Positions 52,401 to 61,306 of a stretch of 64,000 nt of DNA are shown here, piece by piece. Positions within the stretch are counted from its first letter, which is position 1. Every line of letters starts with the position of its first letter. The notes below the pieces were generated by a model. That model worked only from the letters and a program-made list of their open reading frames with translations. It was not told where the DNA came from and did no database searches. Position numbers and translations under genes: made by a program. This DNA comes from Moduliflexus sp964602655 (lineage in GTDB: Bacteria > Moduliflexota > Moduliflexia > Moduliflexales > Moduliflexaceae): assembly GCA_964602655.1 (NCBI GenBank), contig CAZRSF010000012.1, positions 1 to 64,000 on the forward strand. Direction: 5' to 3'.

Positions 52401-53820
52401 GCGGAACATGCACAGCCATCTGATCGCCGTCAAAGTCAGCGTTAAACGCCGCGCAGACAAGCGGATGGACTCGGATCGCTTTTCCGTTTACCAATACCGG
52501 TTCAAACGCCTGGATACCTGCACGATGCAATGTCGGAGCGCGGTTCAGCAAGACCGGGTGATCTTTGACCACTTCCTCAAGCACTTCCCATACTTCAGCG
52601 GTTTCACGTTCTACGAGCTTCTGCGCATTTTTGATTGTTGTCGCATAGCCTTTTTCCTGGAGTTTCTGAAACACAAACGGCTTAAATAACTCTAACGCCA
52701 TTTTTTCCGGCAAACCGCATTGATGCAGTTTGAGCTCTGGCCCAACGACGATGACGGAACGCCCGGAGTAATCCACACGCTTTCCAAGCAGGTTTTGCCG
52801 GAAACGTCCTTGTTTTCCTTTCAGCATGTCACTTAAGGATTTCAACGGGCGATTCTTCGACCCACGCAGTACGCGACCGCGACGCCCATTATCAAACAAC
52901 GCATCAACAGACTCTTGCAACATGCGTTTTTCGTTACGAATAATGACTTCCGGCGCTTTTAATTCCTGTAAGCGATGTAAGCGGTTATTGCGATTGATCA
53001 CGCGACGATACAGGTCATTCAAATCTGATGTAGCAAAACGTCCGCCGTCAAGAGGCACTAATGGTCGCAATTCCGGAGGAATAATCGGGATCACTTCGAA
53101 AATCATGTGCTCCGGCTTACAGCCAGATTTGCGGAAGGCCTCGACGACTTTCAGTCGTTTGGTCAACTTTTTCTTCTTTTGCAACGAGTTTTCCACCTTC
53201 ATTTGCTCGCGCAATTCTTTAGACATCGCCTCAACATCAATCCGCTTGAGTAATTCCCGAATAGCTTCTGCGCCGATTCCAACGCGGAATTTTCCAGAAT
53301 AATCGTGATCTTCCAGCAACAAACGGTACTGTTCTTCGCTTAACAGTTGCCTCTCATCTAAATTCGTGTTGCCCGCATCCACAACCACGTAATTCTCGAA
53401 ATACAGAATGGTTTCGAGCTTTTTGACCGGCATGTCTAACAACTGACCAATCCGGCTCGGTAAGCCTTTGAAAAACCAGATATGCGACACCGGACACGCA
53501 AGTTCGATGTGCCCCATGCGTTCCCGCCGAACCTTTGCCTGCGTAACTTCGACCCCGCACTTTTCGCAAACGACTCCCCGATGACGAATACGTTTGTATT
53601 TGCCACATAAGCATTCCCAGTCTTTCACTGGGCCAAAGATTTTTGCACAAAACAGGCCGTCACGTTCTGGTTTAAACGTCCGATAGTTGATTGTTTCGGA
53701 CTTTTTCACCTCGCCATACGACCACTCGCGAATTTTTTCCGGAGCGGCAATCGAAATGCGAATCGCTTCGAAATCCGTTTCACTGCTTGAACGTTTAAAC
53801 AATTCTAAGAAGTCTTGCAT
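49420..53820 (-). CDS. rpoC: RNA polymerase beta' subunit
   Basis: 1466 residues. N-terminal zinc ribbon [22 protein letters not shown], clamp and rudder, the catalytic [16 protein letters not shown] with its three Mg-binding aspartates, the bridge helix and trigger loop region ([56 protein letters not shown]), and the second zinc site ([16 protein letters not shown]-type cysteines near residue 985). The large lineage insertions known from some Gram-negatives in the trigger loop are not evident. It follows rpoB by 94 bases. Complete. Confidence 0.98.
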   Translation of the reverse strand: [1466 protein letters not shown]

Positions 53821-53914
53821 AACGACGAAAGTCAGCTAAAGTGCAAAGTGAACCGACATGACGCCGACCTCAGAGAATTTCTTCGGTCGGCGAGGCATGT
53901 CAGGCACTTTTCAC

Positions 53915-56900
53915 TCACTGTTGCTTCAGTTCCATATCTAAGCCCAGGCTTTGTAATTCTTTCACCAACACATTGAACGACTCTGGGATTCCGGCTTCCA
54001 GCGTATGCTGGCCTTTGACGATTGACTCGTAAATCTTGGTACGCCCCACCACATCATCGGATTTCACGGTCAGCAATTCCTGTAAGTTATACGCCGCGCC
54101 GTAGGCTTCCAATGCCCAGACTTCCATTTCGCCGAAGCGCTGCCCGCCGAATTGCGCCTTCCCGCCAAGCGGCTGCTGCGTGACTAATGAGTAGGGGCCG
54201 ATTGACCGCGCGTGCATTTTATCATCAACAAGATGCGACAATTTCACCATATAGATATAGCCAACTGTCGTCTCTTGTTCAAACGGTTCACCGGTTTTGC
54301 CGTCATACAGTCGTGATTTCCCCGATGGATTCAAGCCCGCGGTTCGTAATTTTTGTTTGACTGATTCTTCCGAAGCGCCGTCAAAGACGGGAGTGGCGAA
54401 ATAGACATCATCTTTAATCGCATGGGCTAAATGCAATAATCCGTCTGCGGAACCGTCTTTCAAATAATGCGTCACCGTTTCATCTTTCCGAATACCATCG
54501 TAAATATCGTTGAGCAGCACCCGAAGGCGTTCTGTAACCGCTTCACGGAACGTTGCCTCTGACACCGCCTGATCTGGAGAGGTTTTCAGGCTATCAAGCA
54601 ACGACATTAACTCTTTATCATGCATACTGATCTGACGCAACGGCGTTTCCATCCAGTGAATATGTTGATGGAGTTTCTGCATGAACTTTTTCCCAGCCCA
54701 TCCAAGGCAGGTTTCCAGAATCTGGCCGACGTTCATACGCGACGGCACACCCAATGGATTCAACACAATATCCACTGCCGTGCCATCCGGCAGAAATGGC
54801 ATATCTTCCACAGGTGCGACATTCGACACAACCCCTTTATTCCCATGCCGTCCAGCCATTTTATCACCGACAGAGAGACGGCGTTTCATCGCGATATACA
54901 CTTTGACCAACTTCACCACGCCCGGCGGCAATTCGTCGCCCGTACGCAGTTTGTTGGTTTTTTCGTTCATAATCGTTTCAAGAATATGAATCTGATCCAT
55001 CGCATTTTCCTGAAGCGACTCAATGTCGTCGCGCACATCCTGAATTTCCTGAATTTTGATTTTGCCGAGATCGTCCACAGACATCTCCATCAATTTTTCT
55101 GGCGTCAGGAGATCGCCTTTCTTGAAAATTGGCTGCTGTTTCGATGATGGACGCGTTTCTTCAAACGAATCATCCTCCTCAAAACTCTCATCAAAATCAT
55201 CATCATACGACGAAGCCGGAGATTTTTTCGCAAAATCGTCAGGGTAATAGTCACGTGCGACGGTTTTGCCTTTCAGCAGGTGGATCATTTTTTTCTTCGA
55301 TTCATCACGCACAATCTGGATCTCATCCTGGTAATCCCGTTCGATTTTGGCAATTTCCGCATCTTCGATGCTCTGGGCGCGCTCATCCTTTTCCACGCCT
55401 TTACGGGAAAAGACCTTGACGTCAATGACAATACCGCTGACTCCTTGCGGCGTTCGTAAAGATGCGTCTTTGACATCGCCAGCTTTTTCGCCGAAAATCG
55501 CGCGTAACAGTTTTTCTTCCGGGGCGAGATGCGTTTCCCCTTTCGGCGAAATCTTCCCGACCAGGATATCACCGGGGCGCACTTCCGCGCCGATGCGGAC
55601 AATCCCGCTTTCATCGAGATTGCTCAACGCGTCTTCGCCGACATTCGGAATATCGCGCGTAATTTCTTCGCGGCCCAGTTTCGTATCGCGGGCTTCGATT
55701 TCACATTCTTCGATGTGAATCGAGGTAAACATATCCTCTTTCACGACACGCTCGCTCATCAAAATCGCATCTTCGAAGTTATACCCGCCCCAGGGCATAA
55801 ACGCGACCAACACATTGCGTCCAAGCGCTAACTCACCTTTTTCGGTCGAAAATCCATCCGCGATGACTTGCCCCGCATTCACCCTGTCGCCGATTTTCAC
55901 GAGCGGACGCTGATTTACACAGGTATTCTGGTTCGACCGCTGGAATTTCATCAATTCATACCGATCAATCATCGCCGATTCTTCATCCTCTTCCTCTTCG
56001 AAGGAGGGGAGACGAAACGCGGCAAATTGCTGTACCTTCTGGCGGTCTTCTTCAGGTGTGTCGCTCTCGTCCACGCGGATCACGATACTGCGAGAATCCA
56101 CACTTTCGATCATTCCCGTCCGTTTGGCAATGATGACTGCGCCAGAATCACGGGCAGCAATGGCTTCCATCCCTGTACCGACAAGCGGCGCTTCCGGCTG
56201 TACCAATGGAACGCCCTGCCGCTGCATATTCGACCCCATCAACGCACGGTTCGCATCGTCATGCTCTAAAAAGGGAATCAACGATGCCGAGACGCTGACC
56301 AACTGTTTCGGCGACACATCCATGTAATGCACCTGTTCCGGAGGCACCATCACAAAATCGCCGCCCCAGCGGGCTGAGATTCGATCATTTAAGAAATGTC
56401 CCTGCGCGTCAATCGGGGCGTTGGCCTGGGCAATGATATATTGCTCATCTTTAAACGCAGACAGGTATTCAATCGTGTCTGTCACGCGCCCGTTTTCGAC
56501 TTTTCGGTAGGGTGTTTCGATAAATCCATACGCATTAATGCTGCCATACGTGCTGAGGGAGGCAATCAAGCCGATATTCGGGCCTTCCGGCGTCTCAATC
56601 GGACAAATACGACCATAATGGGTCGAATGGACGTCGCGCATCTCGAATCCGGCGCGTTCCCGGCTGAGACCACCAGGTCCTAAGGCGCTCATGCGGCGTT
56701 TATGCGTCAATTCCGATAATGGATTGGTTTGATCCATAAACTGTGATAACTGGCTGCTGCCGAAAAATTCCTTGACCGCGCTCATGACGGGCTTCGCATT
56801 AATCAAGTCATGCGGCATGACCGTATCGAGTTCCTGCAAACTCATACGCTCTTTGGTCGCCCGTTCGACGCGCACCAATCCCATGCGGAATTGATTTTCC

Positions 56901-58429
56901 AACAATTCGCCGACGGAACGGACACGACGGTTGCCGAGATGGTCAATATCGTCAATTTCGCCTTCGCCCATGCGCAATTTCAACATGTAGGCCGTAATCG
57001 CGAGTAAATCTTGCACATCTAAAACACGTTGTTCAACCGATTTCTCCAGACGCAGCTTTTCATTGATTTTTAAGCGTCCCACCTTTGATAAATCATACCG
57101 TTCTTCATTAAAAAACAGATTAAGGAACAGTTTACTCGCGCTTTCTTCCGTTGGCGGATCGCCAGGGCGCAACGTCCGATAGATTTCCAGCAACGCATCG
57201 TTTTTTGTGCGCACGCCATCTTTCATAAACGTATTGCTCAGCGCATCGCCCCCAACAGACTTATCAATCAACAAGACATCCAGCGTCGTAACCTTCGCGA
57301 GATAGAGTTGATTCAAATTATCCTGCGTAATCTCTTCGTTACATTCAATCAAGACTTCGCCAGTCTCCGGATCAATAACATCCCGTGCGGAAACTGCGCC
57401 AATCAAGGCTGAGGATTCGATTTGTAATAATGGAATTCCATGCAGATGGCTAAGCCGCAACACCTTTTTTGTAATCTTCTTACCTTCTTTAATAATGACC
57501 GTACCATCCGATGCTACGACATCTTGTTTGGCGACATAACTGCGCAAAAATTCGCTGAGCGCATCCGGGCTTGACGCACGCAAATCAATCTGTAATTGTA
57601 CAGAACAGGTATCGCGCCGCACATGGTCAACATCATCAAAATGAAACGTCACCGTATCATAAAAACAGCGCAGAATATTTTCCGTCGAAGTTAATTCCGG
57701 GAAACGTTTCGTCAACTCACTATCATCTTCGGCAAGACGGCGTTCTTCCTCAACAGCGCATTGCAAGGCACGCAAAAACAGGCTGACTAACATTTTGCGC
57801 TTTTTATCAATCCGCACGTACAGATAATCGCGATAATCGAATTCGAATTCCAACCACGATCCTCGGTAGGGAATCACACGGCAGCTATACAAAATCTTCC
57901 CGCTGAAATGCCCCTTCCCTTTATCATGGTCGAAAAATACGCCAGGAGACCGATGCATTTGGCTGACAACTGTTCGTTCCGTTCCATTGATAATGAACGT
58001 ACCCTTCGTCGTCATCATTGGAATTTCGCCAAAATAAATATCCTGTTCTTTAATGTCACGAATAGACTTACTGTTGGTATCCACATCAATATCCCAGGTC
58101 ACAAGGCGCACTGTGACTTTGAGCGGAATCGAGTAGGTCATTCCTCGTTCTCGGCATTCGATCGCGCTATATTTCGGCTTGCCAAAACTATAACTGACAA
58201 ACTCTAACAACGCGATGTCATTGTAATCCGAAATCGGAAACACCGAATGAAAGATCTCCTGCAATCCGATTTTTTCCCGTTCATCCGGCGGGACATTGAG
58301 TTGCAGAAAGCGTTCATAGGATGTCTGCTGCACCTCGATCAAATTCGGGATATCCAAAATTACCGGAATCTTTCCGAAATCCAATCGTTTCCGAACAGTA
58401 GAGACGATACCTTCCGCAGAAGTCAACAT
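53915..58429 (-). CDS. rpoB: RNA polymerase beta subunit
   Basis: 1504 residues from the ATG at 58429, chosen because AGGAG lies seven bases upstream and MLTSAEG..VRKRLDFGKIPVILDIPNLIEVQQTSYERFL matches family N-termini; the open frame to 58495 lacks a ribosome site. The rifampicin region reads SQLSQFMDQTNPLSELTHKRR and GPGGLSRERAGFEMRDVHSTHYGRICPIETPEGPNIG, i.e. the sensitive type. Two acidic insertions are visible: PSFEEEEDEES at ~810 and a 29-residue Asp/Glu/Ser stretch at ~1068-1096 (YDDDFDESFEEDDSFEE). The C-terminus has the KHGNKGVVS-like GRHGNKGVVSNVAPVEDMPFL and the usual beta' contact region. Confidence 0.98.
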   Translation of the reverse strand: MLTSAEGIVSTVRKRLDFGKIPVILDIPNLIEVQQTSYERFLQLNVPPDEREKIGLQEIFHSVFPISDYNDIALLEFVSYSFGKPKYSAIECRERGMTYSIPLKVTVRLVTWDIDVDTNSKSIRDIKEQDIYFGEIPMMTTKGTFIINGTERTVVSQMHRSPGVFFDHDKGKGHFSGKILYSCRVIPYRGSWLEFEFDYRDYLYVRIDKKRKMLVSLFLRALQCAVEEERRLAEDDSELTKRFPELTSTENILRCFYDTVTFHFDDVDHVRRDTCSVQLQIDLRASSPDALSEFLRSYVAKQDVVASDGTVIIKEGKKITKKVLRLSHLHGIPLLQIESSALIGAVSARDVIDPETGEVLIECNEEITQDNLNQLYLAKVTTLDVLLIDKSVGGDALSNTFMKDGVRTKNDALLEIYRTLRPGDPPTEESASKLFLNLFFNEERYDLSKVGRLKINEKLRLEKSVEQRVLDVQDLLAITAYMLKLRMGEGEIDDIDHLGNRRVRSVGELLENQFRMGLVRVERATKERMSLQELDTVMPHDLINAKPVMSAVKEFFGSSQLSQFMDQTNPLSELTHKRRMSALGPGGLSRERAGFEMRDVHSTHYGRICPIETPEGPNIGLIASLSTYGSINAYGFIETPYRKVENGRVTDTIEYLSAFKDEQYIIAQANAPIDAQGHFLNDRISARWGGDFVMVPPEQVHYMDVSPKQLVSVSASLIPFLEHDDANRALMGSNMQRQGVPLVQPEAPLVGTGMEAIAARDSGAVIIAKRTGMIESVDSRSIVIRVDESDTPEEDRQKVQQFAAFRLPSFEEEEDEESAMIDRYELMKFQRSNQNTCVNQRPLVKIGDRVNAGQVIADGFSTEKGELALGRNVLVAFMPWGGYNFEDAILMSERVVKEDMFTSIHIEECEIEARDTKLGREEITRDIPNVGEDALSNLDESGIVRIGAEVRPGDILVGKISPKGETHLAPEEKLLRAIFGEKAGDVKDASLRTPQGVSGIVIDVKVFSRKGVEKDERAQSIEDAEIAKIERDYQDEIQIVRDESKKKMIHLLKGKTVARDYYPDDFAKKSPASSYDDDFDESFEEDDSFEETRPSSKQQPIFKKGDLLTPEKLMEMSVDDLGKIKIQEIQDVRDDIESLQENAMDQIHILETIMNEKTNKLRTGDELPPGVVKLVKVYIAMKRRLSVGDKMAGRHGNKGVVSNVAPVEDMPFLPDGTAVDIVLNPLGVPSRMNVGQILETCLGWAGKKFMQKLHQHIHWMETPLRQISMHDKELMSLLDSLKTSPDQAVSEATFREAVTERLRVLLNDIYDGIRKDETVTHYLKDGSADGLLHLAHAIKDDVYFATPVFDGASEESVKQKLRTAGLNPSGKSRLYDGKTGEPFEQETTVGYIYMVKLSHLVDDKMHARSIGPYSLVTQQPLGGKAQFGGQRFGEMEVWALEAYGAAYNLQELLTVKSDDVVGRTKIYESIVKGQHTLEAGIPESFNVLVKELQSLGLDMELKQQ

Positions 58430-58531
58430 CTCGCGCTCCTGTTGCCTGACAAGACCTTCCTCGCCATAATGTGTCGCGGTATATTCTTGCATCATTGTGT
58501 ATAATTATGCCATCGCGCCATACACAAAACA

Positions 58532-58548
58532 CGTCCCTTGCAGGGACG
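58532..58548 (-). other. Short GC-rich hairpin before rpoB
   Basis: Perfect stem CGTCCCT/AGGGACG with a three-base loop; on the minus strand it is followed by TGTTTTGTG. It could be a weak terminator or a pause site about 100 bases before the rpoB start. Confidence 0.5.
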
Positions 58549-58601
58549 ATTCCTTCTTTTGCTTATGTATATCGCGAGTAGTTGCCAACAGCCAAACAGC
58601 A

Positions 58602-58657
58602 GAATAGAGCTTACGATGCAGGATAATATTCTATCATCCTAAACACCAGCTCTATTC
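58602..58657 (-). other. Nested double hairpin between rplL and rpoB
   Basis: Outer stem GAATAGAGCT/AGCTCTATTC (58602-58611 with 58648-58657), inner stem AGGAT/ATCCT. A long, clean stem with an internal loop like this resembles RNase III processing sites at this place in other bacteria (inference). Confidence 0.55.
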
Positions 58658-58766
58658 CACAAAAGATACGCCTTTTCAGTAATTGTAGCCAGGATTGTTG
58701 ACTCTTTTCTGGTATGCTCACTCCCTGGATATTTATCATAGACAAGTACACATTCGCGTCTTGTGT

Positions 58767-58805
58767 AAAAAAAGAGAAGAGCGTCAGAGAAACGCATCCT
58801 CTTTT
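58767..58805 (-). terminator. Possible attenuator/terminator after rplL
   Basis: Minus strand: AAGAG...GCGT pairs with ACGC...CTCTT around an internal loop, then TTTTT. It would end part of the rplJ-rplL transcripts before rpoB. Confidence 0.55.
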
Positions 58806-58820
58806 AGCTCTTTGGCGTTG

Positions 58821-58871
58821 ACACAACCTCCCGCGTAGTTTATGCGCCTTACTACGCAGGAGGACTGTGTT
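58821..58871 (-). other. Long stem-loop 15 bases after rplL
   Basis: AACACAGTCCTCCTGCGTAGT pairs with ACTACGCGGGAGGTTGTGT (small mismatches) around an 11-base loop. There is no T-run; a 3' stabilising or processing hairpin is likely. Confidence 0.6.
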
Positions 58872-58885
58872 AAATTTCGTAGCGA

Positions 58886-59278
58886 CTACTTTACTTGTAC
58901 TACGCCGCCAGAAGCTTCGACTTTAGTCTTGATTTCCTGGGCTTCTTCTTTGGAGACGCCTTCTTTAATATTAGCTGGCGCGCCGTCCACAAGCGCTTTA
59001 GCTTCTTTCAAACCCAAACCGGTGATCGCACGAATTTCCTTGATAACCTGAATTTTATTCGCGCCTGCCTCGGTCAACACAACCGTAAATTCCGTTTGTT
59101 CTTCTACTGGAGCGGCTTCAGCAGCACCTGCGCCAGCCACTGCACCCATCATCATAGGAGCGGCGGCAGTCACGCCATATTTATCTTTTAATTTTTGAAC
59201 CAGTTCGTTTAACTGAAGTACGCTCAAGTTATCAATATAAGACAGGACATCGTCTATTGTCAAATCAGCCATGATCAT
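58886..59278 (-). CDS. rplL: 50S ribosomal protein L7/L12 (bL12)
   Basis: 130 residues. N-terminal dimerisation domain MADLTIDDVLSYIDNLSVLQLNELVQKLKDKYG, an Ala/Gly hinge, and the factor-binding C-terminal domain TEFTVVLTEAGANKIQVIKEIRAITGLGLKEAKALVDGAP. GGCGG before the ATG at 59278 favours that start; the ATG two codons on (MADLT) is the usual family start. Confidence 0.97.
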   Translation of the reverse strand: MIMADLTIDDVLSYIDNLSVLQLNELVQKLKDKYGVTAAAPMMMGAVAGAGAAEAAPVEEQTEFTVVLTEAGANKIQVIKEIRAITGLGLKEAKALVDGAPANIKEGVSKEEAQEIKTKVEASGGVVQVK

Positions 59279-59408
59279 TGTAGAGCCGCCTGTTGCGTGT
59301 TATGTGTTGCTTACTATTAAGGACTTCCAGTCCACAACCCATGACTCGAAACCGCACTCTTTTCCTAATAATGATGTTATAACGATTTATCTGTTAATAG
59401 TTTAAGAA

Positions 59409-59942
59409 TCAACCTTCTGCTTTTTTGTCAGCAACAGCCTGTAACGTATACACAAATTCGTTGACAATCCCCTGGAGTGCAAAAACCAATCCGCTGATCG
59501 GGGATTCCAATGTGCCAACTAATTCTGCAAGTAATTGCTGACGAGGAGGAAGCGTCGAAACCTTTTGAATGCCGTTCGCATCCAACACAGTTCCTTCGAT
59601 AACCCCGCCTTTGACGCTGACACCTTTGCCATCTTGTGCGAATTCTTTGGCATATTTAGTGACAACCTTTGCAAGTCCTGCGGCATCTCCGGGACAAAGC
59701 ACCAACCCGGTCGGGCCAACCAGAAATTGGCTTAAACCCTCAAAAGACGTTTCCTGAATCGCTCGTTTTGCCAGCGTATTCTTGACGACCTGAAATTCGC
59801 CGGAAGCTTCCTGAAGATCACGACGGAATTTCGTTGTTTTTTCAACAGTAAATTTGTTGAATTCGATACAGATCACCGATTTGCTATCGATAATACGCGC
59901 TTTCAGTTCATCAATGACTTGTTGTTTTTCGTTTTGATTCAC
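59409..59942 (-). CDS. rplJ: 50S ribosomal protein L10 (uL10)
   Basis: 177 residues. GTG start at 59942. Family blocks: SVICIEFNKFTVEKTTKFRRDLQEASGEFQVVKNTLAKRAI, FLVGPTGLVLCPGD, and the L12-binding C-terminal helix LQGIVNEFVYTLQAVADKK. Precedes rplL by 130 bases. The 81-base gap to rplA is too short for a full L10 leader as in E. coli. Confidence 0.97.
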   Translation of the reverse strand: MNQNEKQQVIDELKARIIDSKSVICIEFNKFTVEKTTKFRRDLQEASGEFQVVKNTLAKRAIQETSFEGLSQFLVGPTGLVLCPGDAAGLAKVVTKYAKEFAQDGKGVSVKGGVIEGTVLDANGIQKVSTLPPRQQLLAELVGTLESPISGLVFALQGIVNEFVYTLQAVADKKAEG

Positions 59943-60023
59943 GCTACGTGCGGAAAACTACCGATTGTTAACCGTGATCCACATCACACTTAGCAATCGC
60001 CAATTCTCTCGATTTTTCGGTAC

Positions 60024-60725
60024 TTATCGGACATCAGCCATCACAGTCGTCGAATCCAATCTAATTCCAACTCCCATTGTCGTGGAAATTGCTATCCCGC
60101 GAACATAATGCCCCTTGCTTGAAGAGGGCTTCATTCGCATAAGGGTCTCAAGCAATGCGTGAATATTTTCCGCCAACTGTTGAACAGAAAACGAACGTTT
60201 TCCAACGGGACAATGAACAATCCCAGCTTTTTCCACGCGAAATTCCACTTGCCCGGCTTTGACATCTTTTACCGCTTGTGCAACATCTATGGTGACGGTT
60301 CCGGTTTTTGGGTTCGGCATTAAACCTCTCGGACCAAGAATTCGACCAAGCTTTCCAACAAGTCCCATCATATCAGGTGTAGCAATCGCTCGATCAAAAT
60401 CAAACCAGCCTCCCTGAATTTTTTCTGCAAGGTCTTCCGCGCCAACAACATCTGCGCCAGCTTCGCGAGCCTCACGTTCTTTCTCCCCTTTAGCAAACAC
60501 AATCACTCGCACTGTTTTACCCGTTCCATTAGGCAATGTAACAGATCCACGCACCATCTGATCAGCTTTACGTGGGTCAACCCCTAATCTAACGGCAATA
60601 TCAATCGTCTCGTCAAATTTTGCAAAACTCACCTCTTTTAAAAGAGTCAACCCCTCTTCTAACGAATAACGCTTTTCCTCGTCGATTTTTTTGATCGCGT
60701 CGAGATATTTTTTTCCTTTAGCCAT
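60024..60725 (-). CDS. rplA: 50S ribosomal protein L1 (uL1)
   Basis: 233 residues. YSLEEGLTLLKEVSFAKFDETIDIAVRLGVDPRKADQMVRGSVTLPNGTGKTVRVIVFAKGEK and LGRILGPRGLMPNPKTGTVT are the family signatures. Forms the L1 stalk. Complete. Confidence 0.98.
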   Translation of the reverse strand: MAKGKKYLDAIKKIDEEKRYSLEEGLTLLKEVSFAKFDETIDIAVRLGVDPRKADQMVRGSVTLPNGTGKTVRVIVFAKGEKEREAREAGADVVGAEDLAEKIQGGWFDFDRAIATPDMMGLVGKLGRILGPRGLMPNPKTGTVTIDVAQAVKDVKAGQVEFRVEKAGIVHCPVGKRSFSVQQLAENIHALLETLMRMKPSSSKGHYVRGIAISTTMGVGIRLDSTTVMADVR

Positions 60726-60800
60726 AAAGAATTAGATCAGAAACAGCGGGTAGTCCAACAGCCAGAAAAAATCAGCCTCCTACCTCCTGCCCTCTCTCAA

Positions 60801-61226
60801 TTAGTCAACAATTTCAATTCCCATGCTTCGTGCCGTTCCTTCAACGGTTCTGATCGCCATATCCAATGTCCTGGCATTCAAATCAGGCATTTTCGTCGCC
60901 GCGATTTCTTGAACCTGCGCGCGGCTGACTCGCCCGACTTTATTTTTGTTCGGTTCTCCAGAACCTCTGGCAACACCAGCAGCACGTTTTAACAATACAG
61001 ACGCAGGCGGGGTTTTTGTAATAAACGTAAAAGTACGATCAGAATACACCGTAATCACCACCGGAATAATCAAACCTTCCTGCCCCTGCGTACGAGCGTT
61101 GAAGGTCTTACAAAACTCCATGATATTCACACCATGCTGACCGAGCGCCGGGCCAACAGGAGGCGATGGATTTGCTTGTCCGGCAGGACACTGCAATTTG
61201 ACTTGAGCTACGATTTTTTTTGCCAT
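60801..61226 (-). CDS. rplK: 50S ribosomal protein L11 (uL11)
   Basis: 141 residues. MAKKIVAQVKLQCPAGQANPSPPVGPALGQHGVNIMEFCKTFNARTQ and the C-terminal IAATKMPDLNARTLDMAIRTVEGTARSMGI. The start at 61226 is the family start; the frame is open 19 codons further. The conserved prolines of the thiopeptide-binding domain are present. Confidence 0.98.
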   Translation of the reverse strand: MAKKIVAQVKLQCPAGQANPSPPVGPALGQHGVNIMEFCKTFNARTQGQEGLIIPVVITVYSDRTFTFITKTPPASVLLKRAAGVARGSGEPNKNKVGRVSRAQVQEIAATKMPDLNARTLDMAIRTVEGTARSMGIEIVD

Positions 61227-61306
61227 GTGAACAGCGATTATGCGATTGTCGAGCTTCGATGCATACGCTCTGACTCGATACAATCCTTTATCATTCCCTT
61301 ACCCGA

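Larger units (their letters stand above)
58430..58885 (-). other. rplL-rpoB intergenic region with several RNA structures
   Basis: About 455 bases between the rplL stop and the rpoB start. No gene is seen; an open frame at 58611-58826 lacks support. In transcription order it contains a long stem (58821-58871), a terminator-like hairpin with T-run (58767-58805), a nested double hairpin (58602-58657) and a small GC hairpin (58532-58548). This fits the attenuation and RNA-processing control known between rplJL and rpoBC in other bacteria. A weak promoter-like TTGGCT-18-TATACA precedes rpoB. Confidence 0.55.

Noticed and set aside
58611..58826. 71-codon open frame between rplL and rpoB
   Set aside because: It coincides with the hairpin-rich spacer and has no start signal or family resemblance.
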